Origin: CAUJGQ01 sp042408665
Lineage (GTDB): Bacteria; Chloroflexota; Dehalococcoidia; CAUJGQ01
NCBI GenBank assembly: GCA_042408665.1
Contig: JBHOQW010000235.1
Span: 62,001 to 126,000 of the forward strand
DNA: 64,000 bases
Direction: 5' to 3'
Both the position numbers and the translations under genes were made by a program. The notes under the pieces were generated by a model. That model made no database searches, had not been told where the DNA came from, and saw nothing but the letters and a program-made list of their open reading frames with translations. The stretch's first letter is position 1, and the number at the start of each line of letters is the position of its first letter. Below, piece by piece: positions 50,715-58,832 of this stretch.

Positions 50715-51605
50715 ATGCCCGTGGAGTTGCTGCGCTCACTGCTGCTGATCTCAGCGCTGGACCGCGGCGGGCTGGAGGCCGCCCGCGTCAGCCACGCGGA
50801 CGCGATCGTGCTGGACCTCGAGGGCGTGGCACCCCAGCGGGCGGAGGAAGCGCGGGCGGCGGTGCGCGCGGCCATCGCCGAGCTGCACCCTCGGCACCGG
50901 CTGTGGGTGCGCGTCCACCGCACCAGCACGCTTTTAGCCAAGGCGGATATCCGCGCCACGGCCGGCGGCCAGGTGACCGGGTACGTCCTGCCGCACGCCC
51001 TTTCCGCTAACCACGTGCGGTACGTGGAGGCGCTGCTGCGCGACGCCGAGGCTGAGGTCGGCCTCGCGGAGGGCAGCCTGCGCCTGATCGCGGCCGTGGA
51101 ATCGGCCGAGGGCCTGCTCAACGCGCGCGACATCGCCCGTGCCACGCCGCGGCTGGTGGCCCTGGCCCTGGACGGGGGCGGGTTTTGCGCCGACATGGGG
51201 GTGGAGCAAAGCCGCGACGGGCACGAGCTCCACTACGCGCGCAGCCACCTGGCCGTCTGCGCCCGTGCCGCCAACCTGCTGGCGATCGATGGCGCCTACC
51301 CCTTCCTGCGCGAGTCGCAAGGTTTGCTGGCGCACGTAAGCCAGGCCCGGCAGCTCGGCCTGCACGGCAAGATGGTGCTCACCCCGGAGCAGGCGGCGAT
51401 CGTCAACGCCGTCTTCCGGCCCTCGGCGGAGGAAATCGCCTACGCCCGGCGGCTGCACGCCGCCCACGAGGAGGCCCGGCAGCGCGGTGAGGAGTTCGCC
51501 CACTTAGACGGACGCATCATCGACGCGCCGCGCGCGCGGCGGGCCCAGCGGATCCTCGAGCTTGCCTCCGCCATCGAGGCCCGCGAACAGCAGGCGGCGA
51601 TCTGA
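50715..51605 (+). CDS. CitE-like (HpcH/HpaI aldolase / citrate lyase beta) family protein with altered metal site
   Basis: A 296-residue TIM-barrel protein of the citrate lyase beta / malyl-CoA lyase family. Family landmarks are IVLDLEGVAP, where active members read DLED-x-V-x-P, and the glutamate segment AAVESAEGLLN. The segment that normally provides the metal aspartate (GAEDLAADLG type) reads LDGGGFCADMG here, so the expected acidic residue is glycine. It may be inactive, have shifted specificity, or bind a CoA ester without cleaving it. GGAGG is eight bases before ATG 50715. It stands alone, converging with the peptide-transporter operon. Confidence 0.82.
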   Translation: MPVELLRSLLLISALDRGGLEAARVSHADAIVLDLEGVAPQRAEEARAAVRAAIAELHPRHRLWVRVHRTSTLLAKADIRATAGGQVTGYVLPHALSANHVRYVEALLRDAEAEVGLAEGSLRLIAAVESAEGLLNARDIARATPRLVALALDGGGFCADMGVEQSRDGHELHYARSHLAVCARAANLLAIDGAYPFLRESQGLLAHVSQARQLGLHGKMVLTPEQAAIVNAVFRPSAEEIAYARRLHAAHEEARQRGEEFAHLDGRIIDAPRARRAQRILELASAIEAREQQAAI

Positions 51606-51645
51606 GCGCGGGCCGGACGGTGCCTCCTCCGCCGGGGGATCGGCT

Positions 51646-53340
51646 CTAGCGGTCCAACCAGGTGTGCTCGAAGGGCAGCGTGTAGTAGCCGGGATCGGCC
51701 GCCAGGGCGCGCCAGCCCTTCACCTTGCTGTACCAGCCGACGAACTCGTAGTTCTGCTCCAGGCCGATGCGCCAGTTGGTCCGCGCCAGCTCCTTCTGGA
51801 TCTCCACCAGCACCTTCTTACGCTCGTTCTTGTCGGCGATGTTGCGCTGCTGGTTGATAAGCGCATCCATGCGCTCACTGCCCCAGCCCCCGTAATTGCG
51901 CGAGGCACCGCGCTGGTAGAAGTTCGTGAGAAACTCATCCGGCTCCGAGAAGGCCGAGTGGTGCCATAGCCGCATCTCAAAGCCGCCCGGCCGGTTAGTC
52001 GGCCCGAGGAACTGGGCCCGTTCGATCTTGAGCAGGTCCGTCACGTTGATGTTGATCTTGCGCAGCATATCCTGCAGCAGGGGCATCGTCGCCGCCTCAT
52101 CGGTATAGGCGACGTTCGTGTCCATCTTCACGTTAAAGCCGTTGGGCAGTCCCGCGGCTTCCATAAGCTGCTTGCCGCGCTGGATATCCGGCTTATCGAA
52201 GTAGAAATCAAGCTCTTTGTAGTCCGCGATCCAGTCCTTAAACCCGACTGGAATCGGCGTAGCGCGGACGGCCTCATCTTGGAAGATGGCGCGGCGAATG
52301 GCGGCGTGGTCGATCACACAGGCGATGGCCTGGCGTACGCGCTCGTCCTGCAACGGTCCGCGCGTGACATCGAAACCGTACACCATGTAATAGAAAAATG
52401 GCGTGAACTTCTCGCTCTGAATACTGGAATTCTGGCGTTTCACGCTCTCCGCGTCACCCGCTTTATCGAAGATGATGATGTCAGTCTGACCGGCGCGGAA
52501 CGCGTCCAGGCGCACAGCCGGTTCCTGCGGCCCTGCTAGCTCCACACCGTCGAGGTATGGAAGCTGCTGGCCACGCGCGTCCTTGCGCCAGTAATCTGGA
52601 TTCTTCTTGAAGATCGCTTTACCGTTTGGCGTATAAGAATCCAGCATGAACGGCCCGGTACCGACCATTGTCACGCGTGGGTCATCGCCTTCGACCACTT
52701 CTCGCGAGATCATTACGTGATATGGCACGGCAAGATACGTCACAAAGGGAACATTTGGTTGCTTATGTTTGATAACAACGGTGTCTTTATCTGTGATATC
52801 AATGCGGTCAATGCCTTTGAAAAACGTGGCGCGCTGGAACTCAGGCTTGTCCGTGCCGATGCGCAAAATCCCGAATTTGACATCCTCGGCCGTGAACGCT
52901 CGACCATTCAGCGGCGGCCGGTTCTGCCATTTGACCCCGGGCCGCACCTTGAGGATCACGGTCTGGGTGTCCGGCGTCTCCCACTTCTCGGCCAGCGCCC
53001 CTTCGATCTGGAGGCTCTGGACTTCCACCTCGGGCCCGGTGCGGAAGCGAAGCAGGGTGTTGTACACCAGGTTGGCGAAGGCGGTGGTCGAGGAATCCGT
53101 CGCCAGGTGCGGGTCCAAATTACCGGGGTCCTTGGGGATATGGTACCGCAGGACGCCGCCGAGCTTGACCGCCTGGGCCTGTGTTTGCGCCCCGGCGGCG
53201 CCACCGGGTACCTGCGTGCCGGCCGCGCCGCGCTCCTGCTTCTCCCCGCCGCCGCAGGCCGCCAGGAACGCCGCCGCGCCGCCTGCGGCCAGCAGTCCCC
53301 GCCGGCTCCACCGGCCCGTGTTGCGCCGTGCCGTAGTCAT
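51646..53340 (-). CDS. Oligopeptide ABC transporter substrate-binding lipoprotein
   Basis: A 564-residue family 5 solute-binding protein. The N-terminus has a twin-arginine-like SRRGLLAAGG run and a lipobox ending LAAC, so it should be exported and lipid-anchored. The mature protein shows the family start GGVLRYHIPKDPGNLDPH, RPGVKWQNRPPLNGRAFTAEDV and VMISREVVEGDD. Family ligands include peptides, nickel and sugars; the ligand here is unknown. ATG 53340 follows GGAGGGAGA. It is the last gene after the two permeases; no ATPase gene follows. Confidence 0.92.
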   Translation of the reverse strand: MTTARRNTGRWSRRGLLAAGGAAAFLAACGGGEKQERGAAGTQVPGGAAGAQTQAQAVKLGGVLRYHIPKDPGNLDPHLATDSSTTAFANLVYNTLLRFRTGPEVEVQSLQIEGALAEKWETPDTQTVILKVRPGVKWQNRPPLNGRAFTAEDVKFGILRIGTDKPEFQRATFFKGIDRIDITDKDTVVIKHKQPNVPFVTYLAVPYHVMISREVVEGDDPRVTMVGTGPFMLDSYTPNGKAIFKKNPDYWRKDARGQQLPYLDGVELAGPQEPAVRLDAFRAGQTDIIIFDKAGDAESVKRQNSSIQSEKFTPFFYYMVYGFDVTRGPLQDERVRQAIACVIDHAAIRRAIFQDEAVRATPIPVGFKDWIADYKELDFYFDKPDIQRGKQLMEAAGLPNGFNVKMDTNVAYTDEAATMPLLQDMLRKININVTDLLKIERAQFLGPTNRPGGFEMRLWHHSAFSEPDEFLTNFYQRGASRNYGGWGSERMDALINQQRNIADKNERKKVLVEIQKELARTNWRIGLEQNYEFVGWYSKVKGWRALAADPGYYTLPFEHTWLDR

Positions 53341-53451
53341 ACCCGTCTCCCTCCTCATCGTGGCGAAGTCTCCATCCGGCCGGACGCCGGAGGCACCTCC
53401 GCAGCATGGACCTGCCAGGCGCGATGCACCCGCACGGTCGCAACCGCCCGA

Positions 53452-54435
53452 TCAATCCTGCCCGCGCAGACGCGGGTCCAAGACGTCACGCAAGGCATCG
53501 CCGAACATGTTAAACGAGTAGACGACCACCGCGATCGCCAGGCCGGGGAAGATCACCAGCCACGGCGCCTGCTCCATGTACCGCTGCGCCGACCCAGACA
53601 GCATCTGGCCCCAGGACGGCGTCGGCTCCTGCGCCCCCAGCCCCAGGAAGCTGAGCGACGCCTCGGCGATGATCGCCTGCCCGATTACCACGGACACCAG
53701 CACCAGAATGGGTGCGAACACGTTGGGCAGGATATGGCGCACGATCAGGCGGGTGTGGCTAGCACCGAGCGAGCGGGCCGCTTCCACGTACGCGTTCTGC
53801 TTCACGCTGAGCACCGTACCGCGCACCACACGAGCGGCACCGGGGATCAGGGTGATACCGATGGCCAGCACCAGGTTGGCGTTATTGCGCACCGCCGACC
53901 ACACCTCCGCCAGCACGCCCCACCACCCCGGCTGCGGCGACCACGTGCCCCGGCCGGTGCCGGCGGCCGCGACGATCGCCATCGCCAGGATCAGCGTGGG
54001 GAAGGCCATCAACATATCGATCAGGCGCTGCAAGCCTGTGTCAAGCCACCCGCCGAAGTAGCCGCTCACCAGCCCCACCACCGTGCCCACGGATACGCCG
54101 AATAGCACGGCGGCCACGCCCACCCCCAGCGAGATACGGGTGCCGTGGATGATCCGACTGAGGACGTCGCGCCCCTGGACATCGGTGCCCAGCGGGTAGG
54201 TCGCGCTCGGCGCACGCAGGGAATCGAGGGGGTTGGTCTTCAGCGGATCGTGCGGGGCCACCTGATCGGCAAAGAGGCCGGCCAGCGCTACCAGCAGCAC
54301 GATCGCGCCCGCCGCGGCGCCGACCGGTTTGCGGCGGGCGAAGCGCCAGAGGTCAGCCAGTACCCCGCCCGTGCCGCGGCCCTCTCGCCGCAGCGCCACC
54401 AATTCACCACCGGCAGCCACGTGCAGGTCACCCGT
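53452..54435 (-). CDS. dppC: Oligopeptide ABC transporter permease, DppC type
   Basis: A 327-residue inner-membrane permease with the DppC/OppC N-terminal segment, about six transmembrane helices and the EAA loop EAARSLGASHTRLIVRHILP that contacts the ATPase. The end reads FGDALRDVLDPRLRG, typical of the family. GTG 54435 has AAAGGGG five bases upstream; a GTG at 54462 would add nine residues. It is separated from dppB by 67 bases (40 if the longer start is used) and should pair with it as a heterodimer. Confidence 0.92.
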   Translation of the reverse strand, partial: TGDLHVAAGGELVALRREGRGTGGVLADLWRFARRKPVGAAAGAIVLLVALAGLFADQVAPHDPLKTNPLDSLRAPSATYPLGTDVQGRDVLSRIIHGTRISLGVGVAAVLFGVSVGTVVGLVSGYFGGWLDTGLQRLIDMLMAFPTLILAMAIVAAAGTGRGTWSPQPGWWGVLAEVWSAVRNNANLVLAIGITLIPGAARVVRGTVLSVKQNAYVEAARSLGASHTRLIVRHILPNVFAPILVLVSVVIGQAIIAEASLSFLGLGAQEPTPSWGQMLSGSAQRYMEQAPWLVIFPGLAIAVVVYSFNMFGDALRDVLDPRLRGQD

Positions 54436-54502
54436 CACTGCTGCCCCTTTCCACGACGCCACCGCCCATCACCCGGCATCGTCGGGCACATCGCGTAGCT
54501 CC

Positions 54503-55456
54503 CTACTCATACCGAATCCGCGGGTCTAACCGCGCGTAGAGCAGGTCGACGATCAGGTTCAATATCACAAAGATAAGCGCCAGTATCAGGATAATCGCCT
54601 GCACCAACGGATAATCGCGGTTGAAGATAGCCGTGCGCAGCAACGTACCGGTGCCAGGGATAGTAAACACCTGCTCAGTGATCACCGTGCCACCGAGTAA
54701 TACCCCGAGCTGGGCACCAAGCACCGTGATCACCGGAATGAGCGCGTTCTTCAGCGCGTGGCGCAACACAACCTGTCGTTCAGAGAGACCTTTGGCCCAC
54801 GCCGTACGGATGTAGTCCTGCCGCAGCACCTCCAGCATCTGTGAGCGTGTCAGACGCATCGACACCGCGGAGAGGGGTGCAGCCAGTGTCAAGGCCGGAA
54901 AGATCATGGCCTGCAAATTAGCAATAGGTTCCTCGAAAAGATTGAATCCTTGCCCAATCGGTGGGAAATAACCGAAATAGCGCGATAGCACGAACAACAT
55001 CATGATACCGATCCAGAAGGTCGGTGCTGAAAGAGCAATCACGCTGAGACTGCGCACGATATAATCAGAGGGCCGGTCCCGGCGAGCCGCAGAGTAGATG
55101 CCGATGGGAATACCGGTGCCGATCACAATTAAGATTGTCAGGATAGCCAGCTCCGCGGTAACCGGAACTCGGTTCTTCAACTCTTCGGCGACCGTTCGCT
55201 TGCTCAGATAGGAGCGACCCAGATCGCCGCGCAGGAGATTGCTGACCCAGATGAAGTACTGCTGCCAGACGGGTTTGTCCAGGCCAAGCTCCCGCCGTGC
55301 CTGCGCGCGCTCCGCCTCTGTGAGCTGGCCGGCCTCCTGCAACTGGGCGTCGATGGCGTCCCCCGGGATGGCGCGCAGGATGAAAAAAATGATAACCGAG
55401 ACCCCAACCACTACCGGGACCATCAGCAGCAGGCGGCGAACCACGTAGGCGCGCAT
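54503..55456 (-). CDS. dppB: Oligopeptide ABC transporter permease, DppB type
   Basis: A 317-residue permease starting MRAYVVRRLLLMVPVVVGVS, the usual DppB/OppB opening, with six transmembrane helices. The EAA-like loop is near TAWAKGLSERQVVLRHALKN, and the end DLLYARLDPRIRYE is characteristic. ATG 55456 follows a GAGG site; the longer frame to 55504 lacks the conserved start. It is first in the operon dppB-dppC-binding protein, behind a consensus promoter. No dppD or dppF ATPase gene occurs in the window. Confidence 0.93.
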   Translation of the reverse strand: MRAYVVRRLLLMVPVVVGVSVIIFFILRAIPGDAIDAQLQEAGQLTEAERAQARRELGLDKPVWQQYFIWVSNLLRGDLGRSYLSKRTVAEELKNRVPVTAELAILTILIVIGTGIPIGIYSAARRDRPSDYIVRSLSVIALSAPTFWIGIMMLFVLSRYFGYFPPIGQGFNLFEEPIANLQAMIFPALTLAAPLSAVSMRLTRSQMLEVLRQDYIRTAWAKGLSERQVVLRHALKNALIPVITVLGAQLGVLLGGTVITEQVFTIPGTGTLLRTAIFNRDYPLVQAIILILALIFVILNLIVDLLYARLDPRIRYE

Positions 55457-55518
55457 GCCGGCCTCTTCGCGACGATCCACCGCGCCAGCACTCGGGGTCT
55501 CCACGGCGCGGTGATGGC

Positions 55519-55547
55519 ATTATTCGCAGACGCGGCAAGACTGTCAA
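55519..55547 (-). promoter_or_regulatory. Consensus sigma-70 promoter of the dppBC operon
   Basis: On the minus strand TTGACA (55542-55547) and AATAAT (55519-55524) are exactly 17 bases apart, 63 bases before the dppB ATG. The region is shared with the divergent carboxypeptidase gene. Confidence 0.75.
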
Positions 55548-55578
55548 CGGGAGCGCCGATCCCGTTAGGATGGGAGAG

Positions 55579-56301
55579 ATGAAGCGTGTCCTCCTGGTTC
55601 CCGCCCTCCTGGCGCTGGCGGCCTGCGGCGGCGCTCGCTCCCTTGCCCAGACGCCTGCCCCGGCGGCCACGGTCGCCATCGTGCGCGCCACCATCGCACC
55701 GACCCGCACGGCGACGCCACGACCGCAACTGTGCCTCCTGACCCCCGCGGTCGGGCTGCCGCCCAGCTACGTGCCGCCCGATCTGGTCACCCTTCCCCTA
55801 GAGTGGGTGGCGGGGCAGGCGGTGCAACTCCGGCGCGAGGCGGCGGAGGCGCTCGTCAAACTGCTGGCTGCCGCCCGCGAGGAGGGCTACCCGATGGTGG
55901 CCGTGTCCGGCTACCGATCCTACGAGTACCAGGCCCAGGTCCTGCAACAGGAGATCCGGCAGTACGGTGAGGCGCAGGCGCGGCGCCAGGTGGCGGAACC
56001 TGGTCACAGCGAGCACCAGCTCGGTGTGGCCGTGGATCTGGCGACGGCCCGGCGTCCCTACGACCTCAGCGAGGACTTCGGCACCACGCCGGAGGGTCGC
56101 TGGCTGCAGCAGAACGCGGCCCGCTTCGGCTTCGTGATCAGCTACCCGGCCGGCAAGGAGGCGATCACCGGCTACATCTACGAGCCTTGGCATATTCGCT
56201 ATGTGGGGCCGGAGATCGCCCGCCGGGTGGTCGAATCCGGCCAGACCCTTACCGAATTCCTGCCCGCCAACGGCATGGCCGGCTGTCCACCCACCACCTG
56301 A
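55579..56301 (+). CDS. VanY-type D-alanyl-D-alanine carboxypeptidase, lipoprotein
   Basis: A 240-residue LAS-family zinc peptidase that trims the terminal D-Ala of peptidoglycan stem peptides. The N-terminus is a lipoprotein signal (VLLVPALLALAAC), then a Thr/Ala/Pro-rich linker. The catalytic domain (about 85-235) has SGYRSYEYQAQ, the zinc motif SEHQLGVAVDLA with His and Asp near residue 145, and the third ligand and base in YEPWHIRYVG. ATG 55579 has AGGA eight bases upstream; ATG 55570 is also possible. It is divergent from the peptide-transporter operon, which could recover released peptides. Confidence 0.92.
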   Translation: MKRVLLVPALLALAACGGARSLAQTPAPAATVAIVRATIAPTRTATPRPQLCLLTPAVGLPPSYVPPDLVTLPLEWVAGQAVQLRREAAEALVKLLAAAREEGYPMVAVSGYRSYEYQAQVLQQEIRQYGEAQARRQVAEPGHSEHQLGVAVDLATARRPYDLSEDFGTTPEGRWLQQNAARFGFVISYPAGKEAITGYIYEPWHIRYVGPEIARRVVESGQTLTEFLPANGMAGCPPTT

Positions 56302-56392
56302 CGGTCCCCGGCGGGCGACCGCCCTTCAGGACCGGCCGCCCCGCACGATACCCACAAGAGACCCGCGCTCAGCTTCGCGCCGAGGGTGCACC

Positions 56393-57025
56393 GTGCCACC
56401 GATGGGAGAGCCCACGTTCGCGCCGGACGAGGTGGTAAGCCTCACCGTGGGGCAGGAGGGGCAGGCGATCGAGCTTGGCTGCCGCGTCGTCACCATCCAC
56501 GGGGACGTGCTCGCGCTGCGGGCCGAGGTGGTGCCCCTGCAACCGGAACTGTTCCAACCGGGTGCCAGCGCCTGGCTCATGTCATGGAGCGGCCGGCGAC
56601 TGCCGGTCGTTCTGCTCTCCGTCGAGGTCGGCAGCCCGCCGCTGCTGCGGGTGCGGCTCGCCGCGCTCGACGGGCCGGCCGCGAACCGGCGCGCGTTCTA
56701 CCGCGCCGCCACGGGCTTGGCACCCGTCCAGGCGCTCCTGCTCGCCGACGGCCGCGCCGCGCTGTGCTGGGTGCGGCTGGTGGACCTGAGCGGCAGCGGC
56801 GCGCGACTGCTCTCCCCCCGCCCGGTGCGCGCCGGTGACACGCTCTATCTCCGCCTGTCGCTGCCGGACGGCCCACCGCGCGAGCTGCCAGCACAGGCGG
56901 TGTGGTGCCGACCCACACGTGCCGGCTGGCAGGCCGGGGTGCGCTTTCTCGACCTGTCTGAACGAGACCGCGACCGGATCGTGCGCCTGGTGTTCCTGCA
57001 GGAGCTGCGCTCGCGCCGACCGTGA
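56393..57025 (+). CDS. PilZ-domain c-di-GMP-binding protein
   Basis: A 210-residue protein with a YcgR-like N-terminal beta domain (about 10-90) and a C-terminal PilZ domain. The PilZ signature is present: an arginine cluster in NRRAFYRA and, about 30 residues on, the D-x-S-x-x-G loop in VDLSGSGARLL. It should bind cyclic di-GMP and alter motility or surface behaviour. GTG 56393 sits six bases after GAGGG; ATG 56402 is an alternative with a worse spacing. It is 92 bases after the carboxypeptidase gene, same strand. Confidence 0.88.
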   Translation: MPPMGEPTFAPDEVVSLTVGQEGQAIELGCRVVTIHGDVLALRAEVVPLQPELFQPGASAWLMSWSGRRLPVVLLSVEVGSPPLLRVRLAALDGPAANRRAFYRAATGLAPVQALLLADGRAALCWVRLVDLSGSGARLLSPRPVRAGDTLYLRLSLPDGPPRELPAQAVWCRPTRAGWQAGVRFLDLSERDRDRIVRLVFLQELRSRRP

Positions 57026-57071
57026 ACCCGCAACCGCTGCGAAAGCGCGTCTGGGTCAGGAACCGCCCGGC

Positions 57072-58118
57072 TCACGGCTGTTGTCGGCGCGGGCCGCTAT
57101 CGCCGTGCGCCGTCGCGAACGCGGCCGCCGCCGTTAGGTCCACCGCCATCCGATCAAACGTCCGCTCCGGGATGAGCGACCAGGCCAGCGCCCCGGCGTA
57201 GCCCTTGTCGTACCAGGCGGTGAACCGCTCCCGCGCGCCGGTGTCGGGACCGGCGTAGAACTCACCGATGACGAGCGGCGCGTCTAGGCCGTAGCGCGCC
57301 CGCACGGCGGCGTAGTCCGTGCACAGGGCGCACCAGTTGCCGCCGGACATGTAGTCGTACCAGTGCGCGGTGTAGTAATCGAGCCCTTGGCCCACCCACA
57401 GGGGCAGGCCGTCCAGCATCGCCGAGCCGACGGTGACGTAGGCGTCGCTGTGGGCGTGCACCGCCGCTGCCAGCTCCCGCACGGTAGCCTGCACCGCCTC
57501 CGCCGGCACCTTGTTGTTCCAGATGTCCCACTCCGGCTCGTTGAACAGGTCCCAGGCCAGCAGGCGCGGCTGACCGCGGTAGCGGGCAAACAGCGGCGCC
57601 AGCGTCTCCGCCAACCGCATCCGTTGCGCCGGGTCGGTGATCCAGCCCGTCGGTACGTCACTGGGTGCGGCAAAGAGGGCGAAGATGAAATACAGATCAT
57701 GCTCCTCGGCCAGGGCGAGGGCGGCATCGATATCCGCGTACACGGTCGGGTCCAACCTTGTGGGCGCGCCGTCCGCATCGCGCTGAATGGGTTTAGCGCC
57801 GCCCTCGAACATCCACCAGCGCACCACGCGCAGGCCACCGGCGCTGGCCGCGCGTAGCACAGGCTCCAGGGCGGCGCGCACGGCCGGGTCGCTCACCCCG
57901 CCCTGGGCGCCGCAGCCAAAATCGCAGCTCCAGTTGTACCAGGGCAGGTTGGCACCGTGCAGATACCAGGCGCCGCCCTGCCAGGGGATGCGCGACCCGG
58001 CTTCGACCGGGGCAGCACGCGCCGGCGTTCCACCAGACAGACAGAGAACCAGCAGGGCCAACGTCACCGTGAGTCTGCCCAGGCGACGAGACGAACACGG
58101 CAATTGGTCAGCACCCAT
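57072..58118 (-). CDS. Secreted glycoside hydrolase, GH5-like (clan A)
   Basis: A 348-residue protein with a signal peptide (basic start, hydrophobic LTVTLALLVLCLSGG, cleavage near ARAAP). The TIM-barrel domain shows the clan A acid/base glutamate in LAWDLFNEPEWD (about residue 197) and the probable nucleophile glutamate in PLVIGEFYAG (about 286), as in cellulases and mannanases. Several cysteines (WSCDFGCG, CALC) may form disulfides outside the cell. The exact polysaccharide cannot be told. It converges with the PilZ gene and looks monocistronic. Confidence 0.82.
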   Translation of the reverse strand: MGADQLPCSSRRLGRLTVTLALLVLCLSGGTPARAAPVEAGSRIPWQGGAWYLHGANLPWYNWSCDFGCGAQGGVSDPAVRAALEPVLRAASAGGLRVVRWWMFEGGAKPIQRDADGAPTRLDPTVYADIDAALALAEEHDLYFIFALFAAPSDVPTGWITDPAQRMRLAETLAPLFARYRGQPRLLAWDLFNEPEWDIWNNKVPAEAVQATVRELAAAVHAHSDAYVTVGSAMLDGLPLWVGQGLDYYTAHWYDYMSGGNWCALCTDYAAVRARYGLDAPLVIGEFYAGPDTGARERFTAWYDKGYAGALAWSLIPERTFDRMAVDLTAAAAFATAHGDSGPRRQQP

Positions 58119-58267
58119 CGCGTGCCTCCAGGACCGGTAGATACGAGCGCCGCAACCACCCTACCTCTACCCTAGCCTTGGGTGCGGCGACGCGGCCCCT
58201 CGGGTCGGTGGGGGAACGGTGCACGACGAGCGCGCAGGTGGTGGCCAATCGGTGAGGGAAAGGGCCG

Positions 58268-58765
58268 TCAGCGCCCCCCTTGGAGCAAGTAGGCCAACAG
58301 GTCGAGGTCGCCCGGAGAGTGGCCCATCTGGGTGAGCAAGTAGGCGGCCTCGCTGCGGTGTTGGGTGGCGTGGTTGGCCTGATGCAGCAGGAGTTGCCAC
58401 AGCGGCTGCCGGCGCGGCGCGCCGCGGGTGGAGGCGTAGACCACCTCGGCGCCGAGCCGATCGACCTCAAGCCCTGCCAGGAAGGCGGCGGTGCTCTCCT
58501 CCACTTCCTGCCAGCGAGCGCGGATGCTGGCCAGGTCCGGGAAGTCGGCCGGGTTCCAGAGGGCGGTGGGCGAGACGCCCCGCCAGCGGGACAGCCACAC
58601 CCACTGGGCGGCCATCGTGTGCACCAGGATGTCGCGCAGCGAGCCATACCCCACCCCGCCCGGCCGGGTGAACTCGGCGGGTGAGAGCGCCGCCGCCGTC
58701 GCCAGCACGCGCTCGTTGGCCCAGCGGCTGTAGGTGTACAGCGTGCGCAGCCATTCGATCTCCAT
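58268..58765 (-). CDS. DinB-family putative metal-dependent enzyme
   Basis: A 165-residue four-helix-bundle protein of the DinB/YfiT type. The metal-binding histidines are likely His in DILVHTMAAQWVW (helix 2) and two in HQANHATQHRSE (helix 4). Members include thiol-dependent transferases and damage-inducible proteins; no specific function can be assigned. ATG 58765 follows GGAGAG by nine bases. It lies 67 bases after the acyl-CoA ligase gene on the same strand. Confidence 0.85.
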   Translation of the reverse strand: MEIEWLRTLYTYSRWANERVLATAAALSPAEFTRPGGVGYGSLRDILVHTMAAQWVWLSRWRGVSPTALWNPADFPDLASIRARWQEVEESTAAFLAGLEVDRLGAEVVYASTRGAPRRQPLWQLLLHQANHATQHRSEAAYLLTQMGHSPGDLDLLAYLLQGGR

Positions 58766-58832
58766 GCCGCTTGATCTCTCCTTCCACGCCACCGGGCCAT
58801 GTCACTGGGGCGCTGCCGTGGCCGCCACGCGG

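Noticed and set aside
51646..54105. Long plus-strand open frame opposite the binding-protein and permease genes
   Set aside because: No ribosome site or conserved domain; the minus-strand genes have clear signal peptide, lipobox and EAA-loop features.
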